From positions 125,837,894 through 125,901,893 of the forward strand of contig OX336388.2 in NCBI GenBank assembly GCA_946902985.2: DNA of 64,000 nucleotides, in the 5' to 3' direction. Within the stretch, counting starts at the first letter, position 1. Every line of letters starts with the position of its first letter. The notes beneath the pieces were generated by a model, which did not search any database, was not told the origin of the DNA, and was given only the letters and a program-made list of their open reading frames with translations. A program made the position numbers and the translations under genes. Origin of the DNA: Meconema thalassinum. Lineage: Eukaryota > Arthropoda > Insecta > Orthoptera > Tettigoniidae. Positions 8,887-19,932 of this stretch are shown piece by piece.

Positions 8887-9550
8887 TATATTTCTTTGGT
8901 TAATATCCTGTGAGTAAAACTCTATTTAATAACAGGGTTAATTATCTTGAGAGCTTCTTTCCACGATAATCATACAAAAACGAAAAACCGCGGGTCTCCA
9001 TAACGTCACAATGTTGCCAAAAGTTGAAATTGTTCATTCCCGTATGCTTTTCGTGCATTCCGAAATGTAGGGACTTTTGGATGAATATTTATCTTATTCT
9101 TCGTCGTTTCAGACGTAAAATTGCTGGACATAATAATAATAACAATAAAAATACGACTTCTGATATTTTGTTTTATTTTTTGTTAGAAAACAGTGCAGCT
9201 GTAAAAAACGCCACTGCTCGCATGGAAATTTGGTTAACAAATGTTGGTGATCATGAATGATTATTGTTAGCGTCTTAATTTTGAATTTTCAAAATAAGTC
9301 TACAGACCAGACCTATCAGACCACAGCATACTGTACTGTACGTGAAATATTATTATGTAGAGGAGGATTCTGTCAAACTTTGTTGATGGGAACCTTGAGG
9401 TTAAGATAAGTAATATTATCGTCGTCGTAGCATCTTTATTCTTCCAGCTCGTGACATAAATCCAGGTAATATAATTGCAGCAATTTTTGTGTTGTTTTAT
9501 GAACGTTAACATTTATTTTATTCCTGATAGTTTGGAATAGACCGGGTAAG

Positions 9551-9780
9551 ATGCATGATTTAAAATCATTCACAAATTCCCAATATATAATAGATTTCTC
9601 GCACAATATGCATAATATACTACAAACGCCTTTCACATTAAGTGACAGGAGTTGGACTAAGCCAAACCAGACACTGAGATATGTTGTGACAAGACTTGCC
9701 GTGTATGGGTTCCATCATAAAGTGTGTTTCAGACAAAATTATCTGGTTGTAGTATATATCGCGAGTCCCGGGGTTTAGTG
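9551..9780 (+). pseudogene. non-LTR reverse transcriptase C-terminal remnant
   Basis: The frame includes TLRYVVTRLAVYGFHHKVC (around 9675..9735), a block shared with LRHLVTRLAVHCFHFKMC at 10070 on the minus strand. This His/Cys-bearing segment lies near the C-terminus of a frequent arthropod LINE lineage. Nothing of the palm remains here. It lies head-to-head with the 10026..10640 fragment, so two copies of one family inserted in opposite directions or were inverted. Confidence 0.6.
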
Positions 9781-10025
9781 GGATGTTAGTGACCTCCATG
9801 ACGTCACCTATGACGTATTTGTGTTGACGCTCATTTGTTGCCGATGATACTTGACCTGTATATTCTGAAATTCTCATGCACACTTGTGCGAATTTATTAA
9901 ATTATTATTAAGTGTTAATCCTTAACAAAATCCCAGACTGAACAGATTCTCGAGGTACGCTTCTGAATATGAGACCTTTCACAGACATGGTCACATAGCC
10001 TACGTATGCACAGTTTATGTTAGGT

Positions 10026-10640
10026 TCATGAAATGCTTCGTTTCCTACACATTTTAAAATGGAAACAGTGAACAGCCAATCTTGTGACTAAATGTCTCAG
10101 TTGATAGCCCGTATCCATCCATCTTCGATCTGTCATGGCCTCCGTTGTGTAAAAGTCTTCCCATTTATCCTTTTTTTCCTTTAGTTTATGTAACAGCTGA
10201 TCCTCTAATAGAAAAGTCTCGTTCGTAAGTTCATCAATGAGTCTCGATCTTGTCGACTTTGACAAGGACCCTCTTCAAGTAGGCTACCTTGATTTTATCT
10301 TTTCCAGGCCCTCCAGTTGCTTCACACTTAGATTCTCCTATAATCTCAAGCCCGTAGGTGAACACCGGTAATACTTTTACTCGAAATATCACCAGGGCTG
10401 TTTCTACTGCAATTAAGGATGTGTTCTCGATGTCATTCATCACTTTCAATGCTACGACCAAAGTTCTTTCTCTTAGGTGAATCGTGAAACAGCTGCCCGT
10501 TGTGTGAAAGGTTACACCTAGGTAATGGAAACTGCTAACTCTGCGAGGATGGACGTTACTACACTATATGCGATTTGTTTCCTTGTATTTTCCTCTATTC
10601 CTAAATACAACTAATTCTGTCCAATATGACGAATGCAATT
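10026..10640 (-). pseudogene. non-LTR reverse transcriptase thumb and C-terminal region, decayed
   Basis: Reading right to left: TELVVFRNRGKYKE, VSSFHYLGVTFHTTGS, VVALKVMNDIENTSL, VETALVIFRVKVLPVFTYGLEIIGE, KIKVAYLKRVL, then WEDFYTTEAMTDRRWMDTG and LRHLVTRLAVH. This is the post-catalytic half of a LINE reverse transcriptase in order, broken by frameshifts near 10250 and 10500. The same lineage appears at 15835..16200. The catalytic FADD box would have lain right of 10640 and is gone. Confidence 0.8.
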
Positions 10641-10967
10641 CTAATTCAGCACAGCATACCTTTTAATTCTTTTAGAGATGGATCCGTCACTGACATCTCA
10701 CATTATTCAATTAAAATACAAGATTGAGCAATGAAACAAACATATAACTTACAACACAATTTATACGAATAGACCAATAGATATTCAAAGTTTTATGGAT
10801 AATACTGTTACACAAACGTCAACGTTCCTAAAATCCAAATCTTAGGTTTGCCACCATTATGACAAAATATTTCGAAGACAATTGTGCAAGCTGCGATTCA
10901 ATGAAGATTTGGTTTATTTATTATCGATACATATTATTACTTGGTTATTAAACATTAATAATTTTAA

Positions 10968-11270
10968 CTATATCAAATGAAATATGTCGTTCATTGAAGT
11001 GGTATGTGGAATAGTTCCCATAACACAGGCTGCATTTCCCTTTTGAATTGCTATGCTGATTCTCTGCATCAAATAGTATTTGGAACGAGGATCACTAGAG
11101 ACTCCACCTATTACTCTTCCTAGATTGTTGACTAGATTTATTGCGTCCTCACTCCAAGGACCCATTGTCTCCACAGCAAAGGCCACAAAAATATTGTCGT
11201 GGTCATTTTGAATTTTCGAAATAGATTTACAGACCACAACATGCAATTGTTGAATATCTTTTATAATCAT
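10968..11270 (-). pseudogene. retroelement polyprotein C-terminal fragment
   Basis: A 100-codon open stretch contains FVAFAVETMGPWSEDAI, then RVIGGVSSDPRSKYYLMQRI and AIQKGNAACVMGTIP. This 'VET.G.W...LG......R...QRIS.A.Q.GN..C..GT' pattern is the C-terminal end of many invertebrate non-LTR polyproteins. No polymerase motifs adjoin it. It is probably a truncated, unrelated insertion next to the 10026..10640 copy. Confidence 0.6.
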
Positions 11271-11308
11271 TTCCTGTGCTGACTTTACAAATCTACTGTA
11301 CTAGGCCT

Positions 11309-11409
11309 ACTTGTTACTCCCACTTTCCGACACAACTTACTTTGTATGAGGATACAACGCCTCATACAAAGTACGGTAAGTCGTGTTGAAAAGTGGGAGT
11401 ATCAAGTAG
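11309..11409. repeat. imperfect ~45-bp inverted repeat
   Basis: The left arm (TACTTGTTACTCCCAC ... TTTGTATGAGG) pairs with CCTCATACAAAGTACGG ... GTGGGAGTATCAAGTA across a loop of about 9 bases. Two or three positions mismatch. It abuts the PIF/Harbinger terminus at 11418. It could be a small MITE or a remnant palindromic end. Confidence 0.7.
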
Positions 11410-11417
11410 TAACTTAA

Positions 11418-12177
11418 GGCTCGGTCAAAGAGGAGTGCGGACTGTCGGCGCGAACGGAACGACCGCAGTCCGCCGCGGACTAGGGTGGTGAAATAGAATG
11501 CGGACAAGTCAAGGCAAACCAGTGTGAAAGCACTCGCGATCAATTGTTTTCTGCTCGTGGTATTTTAATTAACATTTTAATTCAACATGTCCAGCAGTTC
11601 CTCTGACAAAGAAGAATTGCTGCTTCTGTTGGCATTGAGACGAAAGAGAGTAGGCCTATGGGTTCACGAAATTAAAGAGAAAAGAGAGGAATATGGGGAG
11701 TTTCACAGATTGTGCCGGGAACTGTTCTTGTTTGAAGACAGGTTCTTCATGTATTTTCGAATGTCTCGAGAACAATTTGAGATATTACGTATGCTCCTAG
11801 AACCAACCATTTCCAAGCAAACCACTAACTGGAGGAAACCCATTTGCGCGAAGGAAAGGATAGCCATCTGTTTGAAATAAAAAGAAAGAAAAATAAAGCA
11901 TAATAATTAATTTTTGCACATATTTATTCTTCAAGAAAAAAATTATACTTATTATTTTTTCGGTTTCGTCTGCCATATTTTCTGTTTTGTCCTCTACAGG
12001 CCGCCGCAAACTTTGTAAGAAAACACAACTGGTTCGCTGACCGCCACAGACAAGGTTGAGCCGCGTCGGCAGGCCACGTTCGGTTTGGCCAGGGTGATGC
12101 AATATTTAACAATACAGAGTTCACGGCGGTAGACAGCTCCGCGTGCGCGGACAGTCGCGCTCCTGTGTGACCGAGCC
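11418..12177 (+). mobile_element. PIF/Harbinger-type element, internally deleted
   Basis: The termini GGCTCGGTCA (left) and TGACCGAGCC (right) are inverted and extend with AGGAG.GCGGACTGTC-like text over about 35 bases. TTA occurs at 11414..11416 and 12178..12180, the typical PIF target site, with one extra A on the left. The element is only 760 bp and holds the first part of a Harbinger transposase (11587..11880). Full-length relatives are several kilobases, so most of the transposase and the Myb-like partner gene are missing. Confidence 0.7.
11587..11880 (+). pseudogene. Harbinger transposase N-terminal segment (HARBI1/ALP1-like)
   Basis: The 97 codons include RRKRVGLWVHEIKEKR, EFHRLCRELFLFEDRFFMYF, MSREQFEIL and NWRKPICAKERIAICLK. 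In Harbinger nucleases a W(V/I)H motif, an FxxYFRMs block and W(R)xPIs.xERLAi precede the DDE catalytic domain in this order. The stop after ICLK removes the catalytic domain, so it cannot cut DNA. It might still supply an N-terminal domain if transcribed, but nothing here suggests selection. Confidence 0.75.
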
Positions 12178-12180
12178 TTA

Positions 12181-13136
12181 TTAGATAGTGCAATTGAATC
12201 GCTCGTTGTTGAAAGGCACTAGGCCAACATTTTTGACAAATCCTTTTTACCGCGATTTTGCATCCTAGGAAGCAAGATGCATGTTTTGGTGTTGAACCAT
12301 GTCCTGCCAGCGCTTGTGCTATTACCACAACCGTCAAGTTAGTTATTTTGTGTTGAAAGGAACTTAGTCCAGCAGTTAGTGTGTTTCAACACAAAGAAAA
12401 TAGCAGTTATTGCATTCATGTTACCTTTTTTTAGGCTTCCGAATACATCATTTCATTTAGAAATAAAGGAAATAAACTAAGAATGTGAATGATGTTCGTC
12501 GCTCAAAGTTCTGCTCGTTCCATTTTGAAATGGACTAAGTCCAGTTAAGTATTTTTGTCAATAAAACTGTTAGTAACATACGGACCAATGCTAATTTGTT
12601 TTTTTTATATTGGCGTAAACTTGTGTGCACTTTCCACATACAAAAAACTATGTCCCATATTTCAGTACAAGAGCGAAAAAACAGTTTTTTGTGTTTATCA
12701 CAAAACTTTAAAAATTGGACTTAGTGTCTTTCAACAACAAGTGATCCAATTGTTGCTGTGACGATTTTAGAAAGTAGCCTACTTGTACAGTCGCACGTAA
12801 ACAAAGTATGAGTGCACCTGTGGTGACCTTAGCGGTGGTGTCAAGAGATTATTATTATATGAAGTTACTGTACTCGTTAGTTTGAGCTTTGACTCGGGGC
12901 TTGAGAACTTATCAGGGAAGACGGAGACCAAGAGTGCCCTCATTCTTTGAGCGAGTGTGGTGTGTGTAGCCTAATTGCAGTGATGTCCAAGTTTCTGAAC
13001 AATGAGCAACAGTTGAGAGGGCTAGTGAGTGGTCCTGTAATTATAGTAAGCTTTATTGCAGCCAGTTGGCCATGTGAGGGATTACAAACTATACAATGAG
13101 TTATATGTAGATATGTACAATAAGGCCTATGCAGAT
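12181..13136. other. no recognisable gene
   Basis: This AT-rich DNA has short echoes of GTGTTGAAAGGAACTTAGTCC and GGACTTAGTGTC but no open frame with family resemblance, no inverted termini and no SINE promoter. The 68-codon frame at 12555 has no known motif. I see nothing to annotate. Confidence 0.5.
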
Positions 13137-14208
13137 TAGTGTACTCTCGGTAATTCGCGGTAATGAATGCACGAAATTCCGCGAATTATTGAAAACCGCG
13201 AATTATCCGCAGTTATTTTTCTTAAGCCTAGTAAAAACAAAACTATTGATTAAAATATTGAAGTATGCTTGAAACGCAAAATAATAATTAAAACACTTGA
13301 TTGTAGAGTCTTATAAATAAGACATGCTAGGCTAGAGGCAGGCCTATGTGGATTATGCCTACAATAATATATTTTTTTAAAGTCATCCCATTTTGTTTCT
13401 TAGATAGTTTATTCTAATTTTCGAGTGCACATTTCCGAAGAAAATATTATAAGAGAACGAAACTTCATTTCGTTTTTCTATATAAGAGTTAAGTGTGACT
13501 AGAGACTGTGGGAAACTTACGGGATTTCCGTTGCATCACTCCCGCACTCGATATCAACTGGATCTCAGTTTTCCTCACCAACAGTCAAATTCCGTGTTAT
13601 TTCATCTTTGCTTTCATGTAAATCATAATCGTCTATATCGGCGTCTAACTTGCCCGTTCGAAATATCGTCGTTACAGGTGTCGGCAAGCGCTTGCTTTTG
13701 TAGCGGTATTTTTCTCTCATGACTGGTTGACTGCATGAAGAGCATCCAACAAACACGCTCTCGGTCTCGCGAAAGTTTACGTCATTACGCAATAATCCCT
13801 GTTTACAATACGCTGTCCGCGCATCCACCCTTCACAACTCACAGGTCAGCGACCTTTGAGTGTGGCTGTTGGGAAAGGGAGGGTAGGTTCCCAGTGAAAG
13901 CGCATTCCTCTTGTATTGTTTGGGCTTCGAAGATAAAGGAAATCTATGGTATACCACTCGCGGCAACCTGCTCCTATGTTTCGAACATTGCGCAAGTAGG
14001 CCTACTGTTCCATCACAGAGAAACGCAGGTCAATCTTCTAGAATGTCAATGATTTCGTCTTTACGCATTGCGTCGCACGAAAATTCTTTTAAATGACGGA
14101 GAGATTGCTTTACTTAGCATGATGATTAGTTGCCGTGAGAATTTCTATTTAAAAATATATTTGGAGACCCGCGAATTAACCGCAAAGCGAATTATCGGGA
14201 GTGCACTG
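13137..14208. mobile_element. pogo/Tigger-like non-autonomous element
   Basis: The right end read inward is CAGTGCACTCCCGATAAT with TA at 14209. The left end (TAGTGTACTCTCGGTAAT) is the same sequence with three changes, then AATTCGCGG on both sides. 'Empty-frame' text such as CGCGAATTATCCGC recurs near both ends, as in pogo MITEs. The interior has two unassigned frames (13565..13828 minus, 13735..14052 plus) without DDE or CENP-B-like motifs. Confidence 0.6.
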
Positions 14209-14689
14209 TATACTTCTTTTACAGTTGCCGCAGGTGATTATATATTTGCCTCAAGACTTGTTACGTAGAGTGCATAGACAGTCTTTGTTAGGTTCGTGAT
14301 ATTAAACATTTTTGCCAATGAAGCCATGGATAGTTCTTGGTTTTCCCCTATCCATTTTCTGTTTGTCATCACTTCAGTAGTAGGCCTATATCCTGCTGTT
14401 ACTGTTGTCTTTCCTTGAGCAGTTTCTCCATTGGTTTGTTAGATATGGGGGGGGGGGGGTTCTCTTGTTAGCACATATCAGTCTGAATGGAGACGTTCTT
14501 GCCACTCTTGAGTGCTCTCTTTAGTAAACTAGCTTTCACCTTTTTCTATTGTGGTTAAATCGGATTCTGTAGTTAGCCTCTCCCATATCAGTTCTAGGTC
14601 GTATGAGATAATAGGCGTGATTTTTGTATGATAGAGGATGGATCATTGCCATTTGTAGTGATAGGTTGGTGAAATTGTTTTAAGTCGTA

Positions 14690-15510
14690 CATCTTGAGGA
14701 AGTTAAGAGGTACAGACTGGGGAGAATGGCCACAAGTTCTTAGAACCACTGCTTTGGCCCTGTGCTTTTCTGCTGCAGAGTATGCCTCCCCTGTTTGGTA
14801 TAAATCATCTCATACCTAGACTGTGGACCCTACTCTGAACGAAGCCTGTAGGCTGATTACAGGGTGCTTATAACCTATCCCTGTTGAGAAGATTTACTGT
14901 CTTGCCGGTATCACACCTCCAAATATTCGTCGATAAGTTGCCGCTGATCATGAACGATTGAAGGTTGAGAACGTTGAAAGTCACCCACTGTTTGGCCATG
15001 TAATTGGCCTGTCTCAGCCTAGGCTAAAATCAAGAAAAAGTTCCCTTCGAACAGTAAAACCTTTGAAAGTCCCTCCGAACAAGGCAAGACTTCTTTGATG
15101 GAAATCGGTACAACAAGATTGGATGGAACCGCAAGAACATCTTTTGGCAGGTCACAACAAGGATTGGGGTGTTTGGAGGTCCCTTAACCCCTTAAGAACT
15201 GGTGTCGGTAGGGTGAAGTCCTCTCTTAAACTATGGGGTTTCACAGAGGATAGCAAGTGTGTGGACAAAACAAACTGTGGAACGCCTGTGCCAGTGCCCT
15301 ATTTGTCCATTCACCTGTTCAATGCAGGACTTTATGCTTGCAAACGATAGTGTCATAGGTATGGCTCGATTTTGGACAAATGCTATCTGATTTGCAATTT
15401 GGTCAATGCTATTTCTTAATGTGTTTTTTGTTTTTGTAAATATGTATACTGTATATGTGTGTATTGTAAAGGTAGGCTTCTGACAAGAGTAAATAAAATA
15501 AATAAATATT
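14690..15510 (+). pseudogene. non-LTR retrotransposon C-terminal region with AAAT-rich tail
   Basis: Across three frames the text gives LRTTALALCFSAAEYASPVW, PTLNEACRLITGCL, IPVEKIYCLAGITPP, HPLFGHVIG, RLKSRKSSLRTVKP and GVWRSLNPLRTGVGR, followed by a cysteine-poor remnant of the terminal zinc-knuckle region near 15270. It is the segment after the reverse transcriptase in a CR1/Jockey-like LINE. There are at least five stops or frameshifts. It ends in AAATAAAATAAATAAAT, a short-repeat 3' tail. Confidence 0.8.
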
Positions 15511-15544
15511 CCCCTGATGGCTGCAGCTGCTCGTTCCTTTACAT

Positions 15545-15826
15545 CAGTGGTTCTGAACCCGTAGAAGTCTGCGGACCACTCAGCCTGAAAATGAATCCTG
15601 TACGGACCACCCCCTCCCCCGAATACACCATATCAGTTGTAACCGTTCCTCAATAACACTTATTTTTAAGATACTTCAATTCAAAGCCTGATAGTCATCG
15701 CCGCGTTCAACGCACATAGTTTTCGAAATACCCATTTATTGGCCACTTTTTAATACGTGCTAGTGGACCCTTTTCTCCCACGGACCACTCCCGAGGCACT
15801 CGCAGACCACCGGTTAAGAACCACTG
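15545..15826. mobile_element. hAT MITE, 282 bp, TSD CTTTACAT
   Basis: The exact 8-bp duplication CTTTACAT lies at 15537..15544 and 15827..15834. The ends CAGTGGTTCT and AGAACCACTG are inverted, and inner text such as GACCAC.C also mirrors. Length, TSD size and CA..TG termini identify a non-autonomous hAT. No coding capacity was found. Confidence 0.9.
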
Positions 15827-15834
15827 CTTTACAT

Positions 15835-16200
15835 GGATTCTGAAGGAGTGATGGGTGATGCCTAAGTTTGTGTAGCGGTTGACTGGTGTGGTATCTTCTT
15901 CTCCAAGGCTTAGTCTATTTTCCATGGCTAGTTTGCCTTGTTTTTGGAATGCTATATACTTCTTCAGGTAAATGACGAGCTCATTTACCTCGGCCCGAAA
16001 TTGTAGATTGTTGAGGGCCTCTTGTAGCGCTTGACTGGTGTGGTATCTTCTTCTCCGAGGGTTAGTCTATTTTCCATGGCTAGTTTACCTTTGTTTAGGA
16101 ATACTATATACTTCTTCAGGTAAATGACGAGCGCTTGACTGTTTGGGAATCCCAGGACCATGTTATTCGCATATACTGTGCTCGCATTAAATCTCTGCTG
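15835..16200 (-). pseudogene. reverse transcriptase fragment with internal 152-bp duplication
   Basis: Minus-strand text gives YANNMVLGFPNSQALVIYL (the catalytic Y/FADD box mutated to YANN), then KGKLAMENRLTLGEEDTTPV. The second block repeats at a 152-base offset (15881..15980 and 16033..16132) as KQGKLAMENRLSLGEEDTTPV followed by NRYTNLGITHHSFRIHVK. Duplication and loss of the catalytic aspartates make it inert. The hAT MITE at 15545 cut off the rest. Confidence 0.75.
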
Positions 16201-16391
16201 GTGACGTACGTCATCACTTCCAGGAAAGGTCTATGGACTGTACTAGCCTCAGCAAAAACATTTCTCAAATCACTACTATGCACTGGCCAAAGTTGTCCAA
16301 ATTAGTAACAGTATTACCTCTCGCACTAGTTTTATCAGGAGTTGCGAACGAGTCCGATTCTCCTTTCTCAATATCGGCCAACTCACTCTTT
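16200..16391 (-). pseudogene. Tc1/mariner-superfamily transposase fragment, distal part
   Basis: This continues the reading frame of 18723..18899 once the hAT element between them is removed. It gives KSELADIEKGESDSFATPDK, then NTVTNLDNFGQ and a stop. A basic patch followed by NLDdFd is seen after the N-terminal helix-turn-helix in an insect family of DDE-type (IS630-like) transposases. The catalytic domain is absent from the window. Confidence 0.6.
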
Positions 16392-16399
16392 ATAACACG

Positions 16400-18714
16400 C
16401 AGTGGCGGTTGGTGATTTTTCACTTGGTGGTGCCAGCATATTAAAAATTTGCAATAAAATCATTCAAAGTTGCAGGTACGGATAGGCAATGCAATAAGTT
16501 ATATGTTTAACATTATTTAACTGTGCTATTGTAGAAGACGTTTTGGAACTCGTGTAGTATACGTTGCCCGGCGCCATTAAAATCCGAAAAATTTTCTATA
16601 GATATGGCCAATGTTACTAATATACAGCAGTTGAATATTTCATCGCTAGAGAGTGTTACGGTATTTTTTCAGAGTGCCAACATTATTGTTTCCAGACCAA
16701 TATTTTCATCCAGCCCAATGGTTTTCGTCTAGGCCAATAAAGGTTAGGTAGCCCGTCCCTGCGGGCCGCGTTAGGCTAATGGATAACACCCCTGGTTTTT
16801 GTCACGCACAGTGGGGTAGTCACGCATCAATAATCTTTAACCAGGCCAATGATTTTGCCTAGTAGTACAATCAGTAAGTTGGCAGCATTACGTAATCAAA
16901 CATGGCGGCGTGCTTTTTGATAAGTTTATTACTTGAAAGTTAAGGTTGACAATTTCCTTTTTTGGAAGTGTTTACGCGGTGTTTGTTAATGGCAAATGGC
17001 TTTAATAACGTGGCAGAGTAAATACAAACCATTTTCAGAGCGCTACTAAGTAAAATAACGCACTTTCGAAACGGGCAACGTATACTACAGGAGAGCCGAC
17101 GTTTTTAATTGAAGTGTCAGCTGAAGTGAATTGAGAAATTGCATAACTACTACAAATATTTTAGTCTCGGGATTTTTCGCCAAAACAAAAGTTCTTCCTT
17201 TCTCTACTAGAAAGCGCTAAAGTGTCAAGGAGGTTAGATATCTAAGCTCCAAGGAACAACAAAAATTCGACAAGCAAGCTGCCCTTTGGGTGTCAAACAA
17301 CAACGCTTTCACCTGGCACCGAGGCCATACGATATTATAGCATACACATATTTTGATCCATATGCATTTTAAATAAAAACCACTTTTAAGAATTATAATT
17401 GAACAAACCTCTCAGAAAAATAATTTGAAGAAAACAACATATGCTAGGCCTACTCATCAAAAATATTTGTTCCAAAACCTCGATCGACACCTTCATTTGA
17501 ATTAATAAGAGCGGTCCTATCGCTAAATGGAGATTGTAACAACTCACTTATTTTATTCATTGTTACACTTCCGAAAGGTGACACAGAGCTCATTGAGATT
17601 CCTACGGCTTCGTACGTTGCGCTCGAGCTATGCGATCTTCAAACATGAAACAAATCAAATTTTATTAAGGAACCTAGCTTGCATGTATCGATTCCAAAAG
17701 CACACTTATTAGATTAAAACGGTGTTTATATGGTCAATGCCGCATTATGCTATGCAAGTTTATGTAACATGTCTATATAGGAAAAAATAAGCATGGCTAT
17801 TGCTAACACACACGTGACCACAGCCTCTTTGTCGCAATTTCAGTTGCTGTCTCAAAATAAATAGGTGAGATGAAATGAACACGATGACCTACCTCTAAGA
17901 CAACCTTACTTATCGTACATACGGATTGATTGGAAAGGATATCCCCTGCATCTAATATAAATGAACACAAAAGCTATTTAACGACGGACACTATTCATAC
18001 ACATTTGCAGTCAAACTTGAGAATTTGTGTTTACGCTTGGGACGTGAAACTGTGCCGCCAAATTAAATTAACGAAACACAGTAAAACTCGTTGAAAAATT
18101 CCGAATTTTTACATTACAAAGAGAGAACAAATAATCCCCGTCATCAATATGCGCCTAAAAAGTTGCTAAATGTCAAACAATAAAGAACTAATACTATTTT
18201 GTAGTTTGAATTTATTTAATAGTCAGACACAGTGATATATCGTCAAGCTGGTACCACTGGAGCTGTGCTGCCATATGCTGCACTCTAGTGGTGGAAAGAT
18301 AAAGCAGTTCAGCAGTTCTAACGTGTATGTAATTTGTGCTTGTAGCCTACCTGTGACGTGCTGCTATCTCGTGGATAGAATTGAAGCTCCGCGTCACGGG
18401 GCCGTTGGCTCTACCTCAGGGTAATATGCGTCTCAACACAACACAAACAAACTCAAGCCAAACTAGTCCTTATTGCAGTACAGTGTCTGATGTTCGTAGG
18501 TAGTGCCGGTTGGCTCTGGCTCAGTAATTCAATAAAGCGCCACCAGAACGCATGTCAGTTTGCGCGCTCGTTCAAATAGTGCAGAATATGTATACAATTT
18601 CCTCAAAATGTAAATGTAATATAAACTGTTCTTGAGAGGAAAAAGTCACATATTCTCTCTTCATTACACTGGTGGTGCCATGGCACACGGGCACCACCTC
18701 AGGAGCCGCCCCTG
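16400..18714. mobile_element. hAT element, 2.3 kb, TSD ATAACACG
   Basis: The target duplication ATAACACG is exact at 16392..16399 and 18715..18722. The ends are CAGTGGCGGTTGGTG and AGGAGCCGCCCCTG, with GGTGGTGCCA near both ends in inverted order. The interior is AT-rich and shows no hAT transposase frame, so it is non-autonomous. A possible CpG-rich block lies at 18360..18420. It splits a transposase ORF. Confidence 0.85.
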
Positions 18715-18722
18715 ATAACACG

Positions 18723-18899
18723 TACTGTTCTTCTAGATACACCTGTGACCGCTGCGGTCCTAGCTTGTGCTTGGTTAACAGGAATATTGAAATCACCGCA
18801 CGCCGCTTCATTTTCTATGAATTTTAGCACATTAGCCACCATCTCCGTACTTTGGCTATTCAGTTTCTTGTTTTTAACTTTAGAGATGACAGGTGGCAT
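18723..18899 (-). pseudogene. Tc1/mariner-superfamily transposase fragment, N-terminal part
   Basis: An open frame from ATG 18899 reads MPPVISKVKNKKLNSQS, EMVANVLKFIENEA, IPVNQAQARTAAVTGVS and RRTVRVI, then runs into the hAT insertion. The 'NVl.F...E......IP..Q...R.A..TGvS.rTv..I' pattern is the helix-turn-helix of an insect IS630/Tc1-type transposase family. With the hAT element and one TSD removed, the frame continues at 16391. Confidence 0.65.
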
Positions 18900-18969
18900 C
18901 TTATAACTTTACTTAAAAATGTAACACCGGCTTAACACATTAAATAGTACAAAAAATAATTCAACAGTA

Positions 18970-19353
18970 CAGGCCGGACGTTTGTTTTAGACGATTGCCC
19001 TTGACCTTGAAGCCTGCGGGTGAGCCTACACACAGTCACTCTCTCACCCTATCGCTTCAAACTTGTCACCACCGATCTGATATAATGGAATTTCAGACTT
19101 GAGCACGTGGTGACACCGCTCCGCTGACAGTACAGTCCACGTCGAAGTATTGTGTGACACGGAAGTACACGTTACGTAGTTACGAACAGAACGCCATTAT
19201 ATTTGCCAATGACTGTACTTCAGCAGTAGTGTTAGACAGCTTTGTCAATCATCGGACCGCTTGGGGCAGCTGATAACAACACAGGTACTGCAGTAACTCG
19301 CCTCCAGGCTTCCATTAAGATTTTTCACTCGTCTAAAACAAACGTCCGGCCTG
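18970..19353. mobile_element. Tc1/mariner-type MITE, 384 bp
   Basis: The ends CAGGCCGGACGTTTGTTTTA and TAAAACAAACGTCCGGCCTG are perfect inverted repeats extending to about 25 bases (…GACGA). TA flanks both sides (18968, 19354). There is no coding frame. It follows the transposase fragment 18723..18899 by 70 bases but shares no sequence with it, so it need not be the end of the same element. Confidence 0.85.
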
Positions 19354-19932
19354 TACTGCAGAACTACATACACTGACAATAGTCTGGCAAGTACTAATGA
19401 AATGTGCGGACTGCATCAGGCCAAGTCGGCCGAGTTTACCGTATCGTCAAAACTCCCGAGCCCCAACATGAGGAGTTATGTCACGTAAATAGGAGTAGCG
19501 AAATTGACATGTCGATGACACTTCATATTCTTAGAAATACAAGGGTCGTCAGAGGCAGAGATATAATGCGCGGGGAGTACAGGGATATGTTTTCACCTCT
19601 CTGATAATCCTTGTGGCGTCTGTTGTCGCGATGTTGAAAAGGGTGGGGCTTAATGGGTCATCTTGTTCAGTAAGAGCCTTCTCTACAGAACAGAATTTTG
19701 CATGCGTGTGATGGCCGGGACACTCTGGCTATCTGCCTATCGAGCAAGGCACTGGCCCTAGCATCAGCGTAGCGCCCAAGTAGTTCAATACATTTACACT
19801 TTTTAACGTATTTAATAATCATCAGTACTTCCATGAATTTCCGAGTAGTTGCTGGAAATGCCGTTCTTCATTTTCTAAACACACATTGCACCAATGTAAG
19901 AATACACTCGCTGTAATTCATCCTCACTGATA

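Noticed and set aside
9024..9260. Plus-strand frame opposite the RAD1 start, a possible divergent gene
   Set aside because: It contains an AAT-repeat run of Asn and no domain; no splice or start context supports it.
11924..12337. 137-codon minus-strand frame
   Set aside because: It spans the right end and flank of the PIF/Harbinger element and reads the inverted repeat; no conserved motif.
13565..13828. 87-codon minus frame with an acidic end in the pogo-like element at 13137
   Set aside because: Looked for a Tigger/pogo tail but found no conserved block, so it is not called as coding.
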